Positions 7,428 through 15,752 of a stretch of 22,728 nucleotides of DNA are shown piece by piece. Below the pieces are notes generated by a model that was given only the letters and a program-made list of their open reading frames with translations, was not told the origin of the DNA and ran no database searches. A program made the position numbers and the translations under genes. Position 1 is the first letter of the stretch. Each line of letters begins with the position of its first letter. Source of the DNA: Balneolaceae bacterium (GTDB lineage Bacteria; Bacteroidota; Rhodothermia; Balneolales; Balneolaceae). The stretch spans positions 1 through 22,728 of the forward strand of contig SKWF01000171.1 in assembly GCA_007129085.1 (NCBI GenBank). Direction: 5' to 3'.

Positions 7428-8459
7428 GTGGATTTTAACCTTCTTAAAAAAATTGTGGAAACGCCCGGAGCTCCGGGTCACGAACGTCCTATTCGTGAAT
7501 TGATTGAGGAGCTGATAAGCCCTCATGTTGATGAGCTTAACACCGATCCGATGGGTAACTTGATTGCCCGCAAAAAAGGCAACGGCCCCAAGGTGATGAT
7601 GGCGGCTCATATGGATGAAATTTCGCTCATCTCTACAAATGTGGATGATAACGGGTTTATTCGCTTTTCTACCCTTGGCGGGTTTGATGCCGATACATTA
7701 ACAACACAGCGAGTTTGGGTGCATGGAAAAGAGACTGTTCCCGGCGTTATTGGAAGCAAGCCGATTCATATTCAGTCTGACCAAGAGAAGAAGGCGAAAA
7801 CCAAACTGAAAAACCTGTTTGTGGATACGGGCTTACCGGCTGATGAAGTTAAAAGTCTGGTACCTAATGGCACACCCATTACAAGAATGAGTAATCTGAT
7901 TGAACTGGGAAATTCCGTGACGGGAAAATCTCTTGATAATCGCCTTTCGGTCTATATTCTAATTGAGGCACTAAAGAAAGCGAAATCATCCAACTCAGAT
8001 CTTTATGCTGTATTTACTGTTCAGGAAGAGGTTGGATTGCGCGGGGCAAGAGTGGCAGCACAAAAAATTCAACCCGAAATTGGAATCGCCCTGGATATTA
8101 CGCTGGCGAATGATCTGCCCGGAGTGGGTGATCATGAAAAGTGTACAACACTCGGTGCCGGTATAGGAATTAAAGTGATGGATAAAAGCATTATCTGTAC
8201 ACCTGAACTGGTTGAGTATCTTGAAAGTCTTGCTGAGAAAAATAACATTCAGCACCAACGAGAAGTATTAACTGCCGGCGGTACGGATACGTCGGCAATG
8301 CAGTATTTGATGGGAATCGGCAGCCATGTAACCTGTATCAGTTGTCCCACCCGGTATGTTCACAGTACTGTAGAAACGGCATCCAAAACGGATATCGATG
8401 CGGGAATTGAACTTGCAACAGCCTGCATTGAAAAGATTGGGGAGTATAAAATAGAATGA
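7428..8459 (+). CDS. M42 family metallopeptidase (glutamyl aminopeptidase/tetrahedral aminopeptidase type)
   Basis: This cytosolic dimetal aminopeptidase of the M42 (TET) family trims short peptides; relatives form dodecamers. The start is GTG at 7428, two bases after the purQ stop. The 343-residue protein carries the expected metal ligands: H61 (A-A-H-M-D-E), bridging D170 (S-L-D-N-R), E201 beside the general base E200 (Q-E-E-V-G-L-R-G), D223 (A-L-D-I-T) and H312 (Y-V-H-S-T-V-E). The PDZ-like dimerisation insert spans roughly residues 66-160. It has sometimes been annotated as cellulase M or endoglucanase, which the sequence does not support. Its stop overlaps the lptB start by four bases. 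Confidence 0.92.
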   Translation: MDFNLLKKIVETPGAPGHERPIRELIEELISPHVDELNTDPMGNLIARKKGNGPKVMMAAHMDEISLISTNVDDNGFIRFSTLGGFDADTLTTQRVWVHGKETVPGVIGSKPIHIQSDQEKKAKTKLKNLFVDTGLPADEVKSLVPNGTPITRMSNLIELGNSVTGKSLDNRLSVYILIEALKKAKSSNSDLYAVFTVQEEVGLRGARVAAQKIQPEIGIALDITLANDLPGVGDHEKCTTLGAGIGIKVMDKSIICTPELVEYLESLAEKNNIQHQREVLTAGGTDTSAMQYLMGIGSHVTCISCPTRYVHSTVETASKTDIDAGIELATACIEKIGEYKIE

Positions 8460-9211
8460 GTGATCAAACCGAAAAACCGTTAAAGTTATTTAGCGAAAAC
8501 CTGGTAAAGAGTTATCGGGGACGGGTAGTGGTGGATCATGTATCGATTAATGTAAAGCAGGGAGAAATTGTGGGGCTTCTTGGCCCAAATGGTGCCGGGA
8601 AAACTACCACGTTTTATATGTTTACGGGTGTCGTTCGACCGAATAAAGGGAAGATATTTCTGAATGAAAAAAATCTTACTCGGAAGCCGATGTATCAGCG
8701 GGCTCGTATGGGGGTGGGGTATCTTGCCCAGGAGGCGAGTGTATTTCGAAACTTGACCGTACGCGAAAATCTCGAAGCGGTGCTGGAATTTTTATCTGTT
8801 CCCAAAAAAGAGATTAAAAGACGGGCCGATGAACTCATCGAAGAGTTCGGCCTCCATAAAGTGGTAAATAACAAAGGATACAGTCTGTCGGGCGGCGAGA
8901 GAAGACGAACGGAGATTGCACGTGCACTCATTACCGACCCGAAATTTATACTACTTGATGAACCATTTGCGGGTGTAGACCCTATTGCTGTTGAGGATAT
9001 CCAGGATATTGTGGCAGGACTTGGTAAACGGAATATCGGAATTTTTATCACCGATCATAATGTGCACGAAACGCTTGCCATTACCGATCGCGCGTATTTA
9101 ATGTTTGAGGGCCGAATATTAAGAGAAGGCACCGCGGAGGTTTTGGCTGAAGATGAAGAAGCGAAAGAACTCTATCTCGGCCGACAATTTAAGTTAGACC
9201 GATATCAATAA
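8456..9211 (+). CDS. lptB: LPS export ABC transporter ATP-binding protein LptB
   Basis: LptB is the ATPase that, with the LptFG permeases, extracts lipopolysaccharide from the inner membrane and drives it along the LptCAD bridge. The 251-residue protein has Walker A at 43-50 (G-P-N-G-A-G-K-T), a Q-loop in Y-L-A-Q-E-A-S-V-F-R-N-L-T, the signature L-S-G-G-E-R-R-R at 144-151, Walker B at 165-170 (I-L-L-D-E-P) and the H-switch H201 in T-D-H-N-V. The sequence E-A-S-V-F-R and F-A-G-V-D-P-I-A-V are LptB hallmarks that separate it from amino-acid transporters. lptC and lptA are not next to it. It overlaps the upstream peptidase gene by four bases. Confidence 0.95.
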   Translation: MSDQTEKPLKLFSENLVKSYRGRVVVDHVSINVKQGEIVGLLGPNGAGKTTTFYMFTGVVRPNKGKIFLNEKNLTRKPMYQRARMGVGYLAQEASVFRNLTVRENLEAVLEFLSVPKKEIKRRADELIEEFGLHKVVNNKGYSLSGGERRRTEIARALITDPKFILLDEPFAGVDPIAVEDIQDIVAGLGKRNIGIFITDHNVHETLAITDRAYLMFEGRILREGTAEVLAEDEEAKELYLGRQFKLDRYQ

Positions 9212-9223
9212 TTGAAAGCTGTT

Positions 9224-9538
9224 ATGAAAGAGATTACCGTACATGAACTGAAAGAGAAGAAAGAGAAAGGAGAAAAGTTTACGCTTCTGGATGTACGGGA
9301 GAAGTTTGAGTACCAAATCTCAAACCTTAATGGAACACTGGTTCCGCTTCAGCAGCTGAAAGATCGGCTCGATGAACTCGATAAAGATAAAGAGATCGTT
9401 GTTATGTGCCGAAGTGGTTCTCGCAGCGTGACGGCCTGCCATACTTTGAAGGAGAATGGATTCGAAAATGTTGTAAACCTGAAAGGTGGAGTAAATGCCT
9501 GGGCGAGAGAAATTGACAGCTCAATGCCTGTTTATTAA
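9224..9538 (+). CDS. Rhodanese-like domain protein
   Basis: This single-domain rhodanese of 104 residues probably acts in the cytosol in sulfur transfer; no signal peptide is seen. I chose the ATG at 9224 because M-K-E-I-T-V-H-E-L fits the usual family opening; an in-frame TTG at 9212, directly after the lptB stop, would add four residues. Features are L-L-D-V-R-E (CH2A-like), and the active-site loop V-M-C-R-S-G-S-R-S, with the Cys at residue 62 (66 from the TTG). The six-residue loop C-R-S-G-S-R fits sulfurtransferases rather than phosphatases of the Cdc25 type. It is the last gene of the plus-strand run and converges on rho with only 24 bases between the stops; no hairpin terminator is seen there. 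Confidence 0.88.
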   Translation: MKEITVHELKEKKEKGEKFTLLDVREKFEYQISNLNGTLVPLQQLKDRLDELDKDKEIVVMCRSGSRSVTACHTLKENGFENVVNLKGGVNAWAREIDSSMPVY

Positions 9539-9562
9539 CAACAGTTATTGAACCGGATTGAT

Positions 9563-10786
9563 TTAAGCCGTAGCTGCAATCTGTGCAAAAATCTCTTCGT
9601 TGTTCTCCGTACGCTTTATCACTTTAAGCAGCATCTGCATGGATTCTTTTGGTGATTTTTTAAGTAGAAATCGCCGAACCATGTTTCGCTCTTCTAGTGA
9701 GTCGGTGATAAATTTGTCTTCATTTCGCGTACCAGAAGCGCTGATGTTTATCGCCGGATAGATTCTGTCGTTGGCAATTTCGGCATCCAGTACAAGCTCA
9801 AGATTACCGGTGCCTTTAAACTCCTCAAAAATAAGATCATCCATCCTGGAGTTGGTTTCTACTAGGCACGTTGCAATAATTGTTAAAGATCCACCTCCTT
9901 CAATTTTGCGAGCGGAACCGAAGATTTTTTTCGGAATTTCAAGTGCACGGATGTCCAATCCTCCGGAAAGGGTTCTGCCACTGTTTTTCTGTGCCGCATT
10001 ATAAGCGCGTCCCAAGCGGGTAAGCGAATCGATTAAGAGCACAGCATGCTGGCCACACTCCGCTTTACGCTTTACATACCCCAGCGCCATTTCTGAGATC
10101 CGTACATGGCTTTCAGTAGGTTTGTCATTAGATGAAGCAAACACCTCAGCGTTTGTGGATCGAATAAAATCTGTGACTTCTTCAGGGCGTTCATCAACCA
10201 GAAGAATTGCCGTACTGATGTCGTCGTAATTTTCGGTAATACTGCGGGCTATCTTTTTAAGGAGTACGGTTTTACCGGTTCGCGGCGGGGCTACGATGAT
10301 GGCGCGCTGGCCGCGGCCAACTGGTGAGATCAGGTCCATAACCCTTAATTCATAATCATCGGGATTGTGGCCGAGTTTAATTTGTTGATTTGGCATAATC
10401 GGTGTTTGTAATTCGAACCGATTTATTTTTTGCCAAAATTCAGGCGGGTTGCCGTTAATTTTTTCAATGGAGTGAACGTGGCGGTTTCCACTCTGGTCTA
10501 CCTCGAACTCTCCCTCTAAAATTAAACCTGATCTTAGATCGTGATGTTTTACCTCATCAGGTTTCATGAATGGATCGTTTGGCGTTAAACCAAACTCGTA
10601 ATCCAGCTTTCTGATGAATCCGTAATTTTTCTCATTGATTTCTAAAACACCACTATAGCGACCGCCAATCCGAGTTTGTTGGTTGTGGTGAAATTTAGGG
10701 ACGAATACATTTTTATTATTCCCCTTATTCTTCTTGTTCTTACTTTTTTTGTACTTCCGGCCTTTATTCTTTTGCGAACGTGCCAT
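9563..10786 (-). CDS. rho: Transcription termination factor Rho (short N-terminus)
   Basis: Rho is the hexameric RNA-dependent ATPase that ends transcription. I chose the ATG at 10786 (M-A-R-S-Q-K-N-K); the open frame runs upstream to 10912, but that part crosses a terminator hairpin. The 407-residue product has a Lys/Asn-rich tail of about 44 residues, then the cold-shock-like RNA-binding domain (S-G-V-L-E-I-N-E-K-N-Y-G-F-I-R), then the ATPase core. K172 sits in Walker A (A-P-P-R-T-G-K-T), D253 in Walker B (L-L-I-D-S-L-T-R), and the Q-loop/R-loop segments S-G-G-L-D-I-R-A-L and F-K-G-T-G-N are present. The usual N-terminal helical bundle (Rho_N) is missing and replaced by the basic tail. No clear ribosome-binding site precedes the start. 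Confidence 0.93.
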   Translation of the reverse strand: MARSQKNKGRKYKKSKNKKNKGNNKNVFVPKFHHNQQTRIGGRYSGVLEINEKNYGFIRKLDYEFGLTPNDPFMKPDEVKHHDLRSGLILEGEFEVDQSGNRHVHSIEKINGNPPEFWQKINRFELQTPIMPNQQIKLGHNPDDYELRVMDLISPVGRGQRAIIVAPPRTGKTVLLKKIARSITENYDDISTAILLVDERPEEVTDFIRSTNAEVFASSNDKPTESHVRISEMALGYVKRKAECGQHAVLLIDSLTRLGRAYNAAQKNSGRTLSGGLDIRALEIPKKIFGSARKIEGGGSLTIIATCLVETNSRMDDLIFEEFKGTGNLELVLDAEIANDRIYPAINISASGTRNEDKFITDSLEERNMVRRFLLKKSPKESMQMLLKVIKRTENNEEIFAQIAATA

Positions 10787-10879
10787 GCAAATGTATTGTG
10801 TTTGATAATTTATAGCCACCATACCCAAATAATTGGCAAGAATGGCGGATGTTATATTTAGAAGTGAAAAATCTTGCAG

Positions 10880-10911
10880 AAAAGAGTGAGGCGACTCAGT
10901 TTGCCGCCTCA
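10880..10911 (-). terminator. Intrinsic terminator of the five-gene unit
   Basis: On the minus strand a perfect 7-base GC-rich stem, TGAGGCG with CGCCTCA, encloses an 11-base loop and is followed after two or three bases by a TTTT run and, ten bases on, a second T-rich run. It sits 48 bases past the TPR gene stop, so it closes the unit that begins with the ComA-like gene and separates it from rho. Confidence 0.75.
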
Positions 10912-10958
10912 ACTAAAATATAGGAAAGGAATTGCGGTTTAGAAAGAATTAATGGCAG

Positions 10959-12287
10959 TTATCGTACTGTTGTTGCTTCATCAATCCAGGCGTAACATTG
11001 TGCAATGTTGCCATTTACCATAATTCTGTCACCGGCTTCCCAGCCTCTAAAAAATTTATCTTCTGATGACGGTAGTACGGGCTCGTATGTTTGATACTGC
11101 CTGTTTACCGCGCTTGCTACGGATGGATCAGCTTCTCTGGCTTTGTCGAGATAGTCGAGTACCAGCCAGTAGACGGATCGGTCGTCTCGGTCGATAGTTC
11201 TGTTTCTTGTACAGCGTGATATTGTAGCTGCGTAAACAGAGGCGATACGTAAATATGGTTCACCCCAATTCGGATCTATAGCTGACGCTTTACGAGCATA
11301 CTCCCGAGCTTCCTGAAAGTTATCAATGTTCTGATAAGCATCAGCGATTTCAAGAGATATATTTCGTTGCGTTAACTCATCTTCTGTTTTTTCAAGTGCC
11401 TCTTTTAAGTATTGAAGCGCAAATTCATATCGAGCATCAGAAATTGCGTAGTCGGCAAGTTTCCGTGTGTGTTCGAATGATGGTTCAATTTCGTACAGTT
11501 TTTCAGCTGTTTCGATAGCTTTAACTCTGTTACCGGCGTGCTCGTAAAGTGTGGCCAGTTCGTTTAAAATCTCAACATCATTGGGACTGCCCTCAAGTTG
11601 GGATTCGAGAAATGTTATTCGCTCCTCTGGAGAGTCGAAAATACGATCTCTGGCATCACTAATTGCACGCTGTACCTCGGAACCGCCAATCGGCTCAATT
11701 TGATCGATGAACGCCAGCGCTTTTTCCCGGTCGCGATCACTTACATACTTATCAAGCAGAATTCGAACGTAGTATCCATCGGATGATTCGGTAAGTCGCA
11801 CAGGGTCTAGCTCAAATGCTCGTTCGTAATTTTCAAATGCTTTGTCCATTCCGTTGTCTAAATCACTGGCGTGTTCTTGATAAAATCTGCCTTGACGAAA
11901 GGTCCATCTAAATTCATCAATTTCATCGGGCGTAAATATTTCAAATGCTTCATCATAAAGCTCAACTGCTCTATTCAAGTAGTGTCTCTTATCTGAGGGG
12001 TCAGACTGCTCTTTAGCCATTTCTGTAAATACATTGATCATTCTCTCGTACTGGTTTGAAAGCGTAAAACGAGCAGCACCTTGAATTTCACGTGGTTTAG
12101 CCTCCAGCATCCACTCACCAAATTGCAGAGCCATTTCGTAATCACCGGTTCGGTAGTTATCGTAAAAAATAGAATATGCCGCGATTTCACTCATCCCGTA
12201 GGGGGGTTCACTTTGAGCTTGTGCATCAAGTGTGTGGGCGGCAAAGCCGGTGATAAAGATTGTTAATGCTAAGATGTATTTTTTCAT
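10959..12287 (-). CDS. Secreted tetratricopeptide-repeat protein
   Basis: This 442-residue protein begins at the ATG at 12287, which opens onto a signal peptide (M-K-K-Y-I-L-A-L-T-I-F-I) with a likely cut after A-Q-A, so it is exported to the periplasm or beyond. The body is helical with TPR-type units, clearest at the A-F-E-N-Y-E-R-A-F-E-L-D-P, L-A-T-L-Y-E-H-A-G-N and A-R-E-Y-A-R-K-A-S-A-I-D-P segments. The C-terminal 90 residues carry two cysteines, C359 (I-S-R-C) and C431 (A-Q-C-Y-A-W-I), which could form a disulfide, and end in E-A-T-T-V-R. This tail resembles one I recall on secreted TPR proteins of Bacteroidota. The longer open frame (to 12368) overlaps the barrel gene and is rejected. 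It is probably a periplasmic or surface partner of the preceding barrel. Function unknown. Confidence 0.8.
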   Translation of the reverse strand: MKKYILALTIFITGFAAHTLDAQAQSEPPYGMSEIAAYSIFYDNYRTGDYEMALQFGEWMLEAKPREIQGAARFTLSNQYERMINVFTEMAKEQSDPSDKRHYLNRAVELYDEAFEIFTPDEIDEFRWTFRQGRFYQEHASDLDNGMDKAFENYERAFELDPVRLTESSDGYYVRILLDKYVSDRDREKALAFIDQIEPIGGSEVQRAISDARDRIFDSPEERITFLESQLEGSPNDVEILNELATLYEHAGNRVKAIETAEKLYEIEPSFEHTRKLADYAISDARYEFALQYLKEALEKTEDELTQRNISLEIADAYQNIDNFQEAREYARKASAIDPNWGEPYLRIASVYAATISRCTRNRTIDRDDRSVYWLVLDYLDKAREADPSVASAVNRQYQTYEPVLPSSEDKFFRGWEAGDRIMVNGNIAQCYAWIDEATTVR

Positions 12288-12330
12288 AACTCTGAGTGCT
12301 TGGTTCGTAAACAAACAACGCTTTTTGCTG

Positions 12331-13653
12331 CTACTGGAAACGTTGTTGGAAAAACATAAATTCTGCAAGATTAAACGACAGTTTAAATCCCCAGATATTC
12401 TCTTTAACTAAATTCCCGGAATCTGTTCCCCGAATACCGTAATTCACGCTGAAATCGACAGAAGATCTGCTTCTTTGTGATGGAATTGAAAATCCTGCAT
12501 GAAGCATTGTTGTTTCAATATCTTGCCCATCAATAGCCAGAAAGCCATCGTCGTAAGTTGCGCCTATACTATATCGTAAATTGGAAAGAAAACCTTGACG
12601 TTGTTCGCGTGTATAAGGGTGATATTGATATCCGAAACCAACTTTTGTTCGATCTTTATAATACCCCTGCTGACGTACATTGTAACTAAATTCAGCATCT
12701 TCCCAATTCTGATATTGGAGTTCTGTACTAAAGCTATGTACAGAATTCAAATAATACGTAAGGCCTGTATTAAATTCCAATGGGAAAGTTACATTTCCAC
12801 TTCTATTTTCGGACCCCTCGTTAATTTCAACCCGTTGGGATTGATTGTTAATCGTTCGAAACGTTTCGATGGTTCGATCGGCATCTATAGATACCGGTAA
12901 GTTAACAGATGCTCCAAGTTGTAAACGGTCACTGCTTGAAAATATTTCTGAAAACCGAGAATATAAACCGGCGCGCTGGCCAAAGCTGTATCCGGAAATG
13001 GAATTTTCAGTATCAATAGGGGGGCTTCCTTGTGCAGGGCGGTTGTACTGATTGTCAGAGAACCGGGTTATATCTCTCTCTTTAAGCGAGAGCAGATATA
13101 CAGAGCTGGCGTAACCGATACTTAAATAGTCATTTAATCGATATCCTAGTCCGAGCTCCAGACGGTTTACGCCTCCACTTCCTGTTAGTTCTGATGAGTA
13201 TTCAACCTCATCCATAAAATTACTTGGTTGAAAGCTTCCGGTTTCAACCCGGTTATAATCTGCTCTTGTAACAGGCGAAAATGAGATGGAGGCACCAAGT
13301 GTTCTTCCACTTAACGGAAATACCAATTGAAAGTTTTCGAAGCCAAACAGAGAGTTTTGCGCAGATGATATATTATCGCTTGCCTCGAAATTTGTTAGCC
13401 CCATGGTTACTTGTGCTTGTGTGAGCTCTACCCACCCCCATTGAGCCGGATTAGTACTGCTTGGCGCAAAAGAGTTATAGCTTGATACACCCGGTAATCC
13501 CATACCCAATGTATAGGATGAGTAGGCATCGGCGGGGGCGCCAAATCCAATACTTGAATAAAATGATCCGGTATTAGCAATTCCGGTGTCTTGGGCGGAT
13601 ACCGCAAGCGGGAAACAAAGAAGTAACGTGAACAATAGTGTTCGCACTGTCAT
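12331..13653 (-). CDS. Outer-membrane beta-barrel protein (FadL/PorV-like)
   Basis: This 440-residue protein has a clear signal peptide (L-L-F-T-L-L-L-C-F-P-L-A-V-S-A, cut before Q-D). The mature part is rich in alternating polar/hydrophobic beta strands with aromatic ends. An early S-S-T-N-P-A-Q-W motif near residues 64-71 matches the S-x-N-P-A signature of FadL/OMPP1- and PorV-type barrels. The C-terminus F-K-L-S-F-N-L-A-E-F-M-F-F-Q-Q-R-F-Q fits a last membrane strand with the charged, Gln-rich end common in Bacteroidota barrels. The gene lies five bases after the DUF4270-like lipoprotein gene and 43 bases before the TPR gene. Substrate, if it is a transporter, cannot be told; a scaffold role is also possible. 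Confidence 0.78.
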   Translation of the reverse strand: MTVRTLLFTLLLCFPLAVSAQDTGIANTGSFYSSIGFGAPADAYSSYTLGMGLPGVSSYNSFAPSSTNPAQWGWVELTQAQVTMGLTNFEASDNISSAQNSLFGFENFQLVFPLSGRTLGASISFSPVTRADYNRVETGSFQPSNFMDEVEYSSELTGSGGVNRLELGLGYRLNDYLSIGYASSVYLLSLKERDITRFSDNQYNRPAQGSPPIDTENSISGYSFGQRAGLYSRFSEIFSSSDRLQLGASVNLPVSIDADRTIETFRTINNQSQRVEINEGSENRSGNVTFPLEFNTGLTYYLNSVHSFSTELQYQNWEDAEFSYNVRQQGYYKDRTKVGFGYQYHPYTREQRQGFLSNLRYSIGATYDDGFLAIDGQDIETTMLHAGFSIPSQRSRSSVDFSVNYGIRGTDSGNLVKENIWGFKLSFNLAEFMFFQQRFQ

Positions 13654-13658
13654 ACAAT

Positions 13659-14948
13659 CTAATTTTCAGAATTTATGGTAGTGATAATGAGTTTTGGTGT
13701 CCGCTCGGCAGGGCCGTTTTCATTAAAAAACCGGCTGGAATAGAGCAATCCATTATTTGTTTGTAATGATATATATATGGGAGTAGCCTCAGCACTTCCA
13801 TACAGGTCGTTCAAAAAGTAGTTGGTAATATTAATCTGGTAGAAATTTTCATCCGTATTTAAGGTGGATGAACCTGTAGCCCCGGTTGTAAACATCTCTG
13901 CGGGCAGATCAAGTGGGTCTGCATTGAAAATGTGGTACCGTAAAAGTGCAGGGTTTGGCCTGGCAAATCCGGCAGGCTTTGTTGTTTCAGGTTCCTGATC
14001 AACATGGAAAACGAGTTGTGCATTAATGATATCCTGGCCAATGAACTGATCTTCATCAATATCTAAATCCAGCTCCAGAATTTTTTCGTAGGTATTGTGG
14101 AGAATAAAAGAATCATCTTCATCAATACCATCATCATCCCTTTCCATAGATGCACCCCAGTCTTGAAGAGGCATATTTACAAATAGAGAATCTTCTTCAT
14201 TTTCTACTCGGAATCGGGTTACCTCGGTTCCTGCGGTATCACTCTCTGCCGGTTGGTGGCGCAGGTAATCAAGCCGTTGATTTTGGTCGGCGGGGACTAC
14301 TGCAATGCCGGGGAATTCAAACGTGTAGAGAGAGTCGCGATTGGCTGCATCACTGTTAAAGTATTGACGGTAACGATCTACCCACTCTTCACTGAGTTCA
14401 ACATCTTTCGATGTTTCATCGGTAACCTGAAACGACCCAATTAAATTGGAGTCATCATAAGAAACAGGGTTGTTAAATGTGAGCTCATTCCCTCTCCACC
14501 TCCGATCAACTTCATAAATATGGTATTCAGAAACCGAAGTTTCATCGCCATATTTCAACGAGTTGAAAACCAGCCGTAATTTCAGCTCAGAATCTTCGTC
14601 AAATTCGTCAAGATTGTCTTGGCTGATTGATGGCTTTAGCAGTGCAGCTGACCATACACGCCCAAATGCAGGATCATCAACAATCCCCATTCCGGTACTT
14701 GCAAGCCGGCCCGAAAACCCCTCTTCAGAAAGAAGTGTGAGATCGGTTAATTCAATTTCAGTAGTACTTACCTTGTCGTCGCCGGGTTCTACATCTCCGC
14801 CCACAAATCCTGAGTCTTCGCAACCACTGCCTGCTAAAAATATAACAAGAAACAGAAAGGCAGTGATCTTAGATCGACTGCCTTGCGTTACAAAATTGGA
14901 AAATAGTTGAGAGTATTCACCAGCTTGTACTGTACAATTTTTATTCAT
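13659..14948 (-). CDS. DUF4270-like lipoprotein
   Basis: This 429-residue protein starts at the ATG at 14948, which overlaps the end of the GT5-like gene by eight bases. After a long n-region of about 25 residues a hydrophobic segment (I-T-A-F-L-F-L-V-I-F-L-A) ends at a loose lipobox, G-S-G-C43, so it is probably a lipoprotein. The following acidic stretch (G-G-D-V-E-P-G-D-D) and the segment D-D-P-A-F-G-R-V-W-S-A-A-L-L-K-P resemble DUF4270 proteins, where a similar D-P-x-F-G follows the N-terminal linker. The rest is predicted mostly beta, with the ending T-P-K-L-I-I-T-T. In Bacteroidota, DUF4270 genes are, from memory, often beside a short glycogen-synthase-like gene, exactly as here. The molecular role is unknown; a surface-exposed or periplasmic beta protein is likely. 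Confidence 0.75.
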   Translation of the reverse strand: MNKNCTVQAGEYSQLFSNFVTQGSRSKITAFLFLVIFLAGSGCEDSGFVGGDVEPGDDKVSTTEIELTDLTLLSEEGFSGRLASTGMGIVDDPAFGRVWSAALLKPSISQDNLDEFDEDSELKLRLVFNSLKYGDETSVSEYHIYEVDRRWRGNELTFNNPVSYDDSNLIGSFQVTDETSKDVELSEEWVDRYRQYFNSDAANRDSLYTFEFPGIAVVPADQNQRLDYLRHQPAESDTAGTEVTRFRVENEEDSLFVNMPLQDWGASMERDDDGIDEDDSFILHNTYEKILELDLDIDEDQFIGQDIINAQLVFHVDQEPETTKPAGFARPNPALLRYHIFNADPLDLPAEMFTTGATGSSTLNTDENFYQINITNYFLNDLYGSAEATPIYISLQTNNGLLYSSRFFNENGPAERTPKLIITTINSEN

Positions 14949-15747
14949 CTTCTCCGGCAATAGACCGGTAGTAATCTGAGAATTTTTTTGAAACATCTTC
15001 GGGCGAACCCTGAATTTTTGTTGGTTTGATTTTTAATTCTTTAAATAGGTCGTCGAACTGATCGCTTAAATGATTACCTGTTACAACATGATCACTGTGT
15101 GCCAGCCCCAGCTTTAACAGGTCTACTTTATCATTTTCAGTTAATCCGTCAATATCAACATCGTCAGGCAAGCCTAACAGTTTTAAAATATTGTTATTGT
15201 CGAAATGACCTTTGTTTTCGGGATGATGCAAATTGTAAACAACTTGCGTGTTCTTAAAAATAGGCTCATCCTTATATTTAGTTTTCACCAATAAAGGAAT
15301 TAAACCGGCCGGCCAGTCATGGCAGTGAATAATGTCTGGTTCCCATCCGAGACTGATAACAGTTTCAAGCACGCCTTTATTGTAGAAAGCGAGCCGTTCG
15401 TCATTATCATCATAAAATTTATCCGTTTTAGGATGGTTAAACATCGCCTTTCGCTTAAAATACTTGTCGTTATCCAAGAAATATACCTGGAGTTTTGCAT
15501 TGGGGATACTGGCAACTTTAATTTTCATTGTATCCACATTGTCTCCCACTTCAACCTCGATACCCGACAGGCGGATAACTTCGTGAAGGCGATTTCTGCG
15601 ATCGTTAATGGACCCAAACTTGGGGAGCAGAATTCGAATTTCGAACCCTTCGTCCTGTAAGGATGCCGGCAAAAACCGCAAGAGGTCTGCTGTGTAGGTC
15701 ATTCGTGCAAATGGTGCAATTTCGGCAGCTGCGTATAGTATTTTCAT
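14941..15747 (-). CDS. Glycogen-synthase-like GT5 N-terminal domain protein, probably not catalytic
   Basis: This 268-residue cytosolic protein matches only the N-terminal Rossmann half of glycogen/starch synthase. Typical pieces are A-E-I-A-P-F, L-P-K-F-G-S-I-N-D-R-R-N, Y-F-L-D-N-D-K-Y-F, and I-I-H-C-H-D-W-P-A. The ADP-glucose-binding K-[TV]-G-G-L motif expected at residues 15-19 reads R-M-T-Y-T, and the C-terminal GT1 half, which carries the rest of the active site, is absent. Databases often call such short proteins glycogen/starch synthase; I think that name is unsupported. It lies five bases after the ComA-like gene and overlaps the DUF4270-like gene by eight bases, so translation is probably coupled. 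It could bind a sugar nucleotide or phosphate, or act as a regulator. Confidence 0.8.
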   Translation of the reverse strand: MKILYAAAEIAPFARMTYTADLLRFLPASLQDEGFEIRILLPKFGSINDRRNRLHEVIRLSGIEVEVGDNVDTMKIKVASIPNAKLQVYFLDNDKYFKRKAMFNHPKTDKFYDDNDERLAFYNKGVLETVISLGWEPDIIHCHDWPAGLIPLLVKTKYKDEPIFKNTQVVYNLHHPENKGHFDNNNILKLLGLPDDVDIDGLTENDKVDLLKLGLAHSDHVVTGNHLSDQFDDLFKELKIKPTKIQGSPEDVSKKFSDYYRSIAGEDE

Positions 15748-15752
15748 AGGTA

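Noticed and set aside
10788..10795. TACATTTG, a perfect TAnnTTTG match just before the rho start
   Set aside because: Only one base separates it from the ATG, so transcription would start inside the gene, and no TTTG lies at the right distance upstream.
10787..10912. 42-residue N-terminal extension of Rho from an upstream ATG at 10912
   Set aside because: It would begin at the edge of the terminator hairpin (stem ending at 10911), has no Rho-like residues, and the internal ATG at 10786 gives the natural basic tail and domain start.
12288..12368. 27-residue extension of the TPR protein before M-K-K-Y-I-L
   Set aside because: It overlaps the end of the barrel gene and would bury the signal peptide behind a non-signal sequence; the ATG at 12287 begins a classical signal peptide.
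14949..14996. Extension of the DUF4270-like lipoprotein to an ATG at 14996
   Set aside because: It would lengthen an already long n-region; the ATG at 14948 overlaps the GT5-like stop by eight bases, which fits translational coupling.
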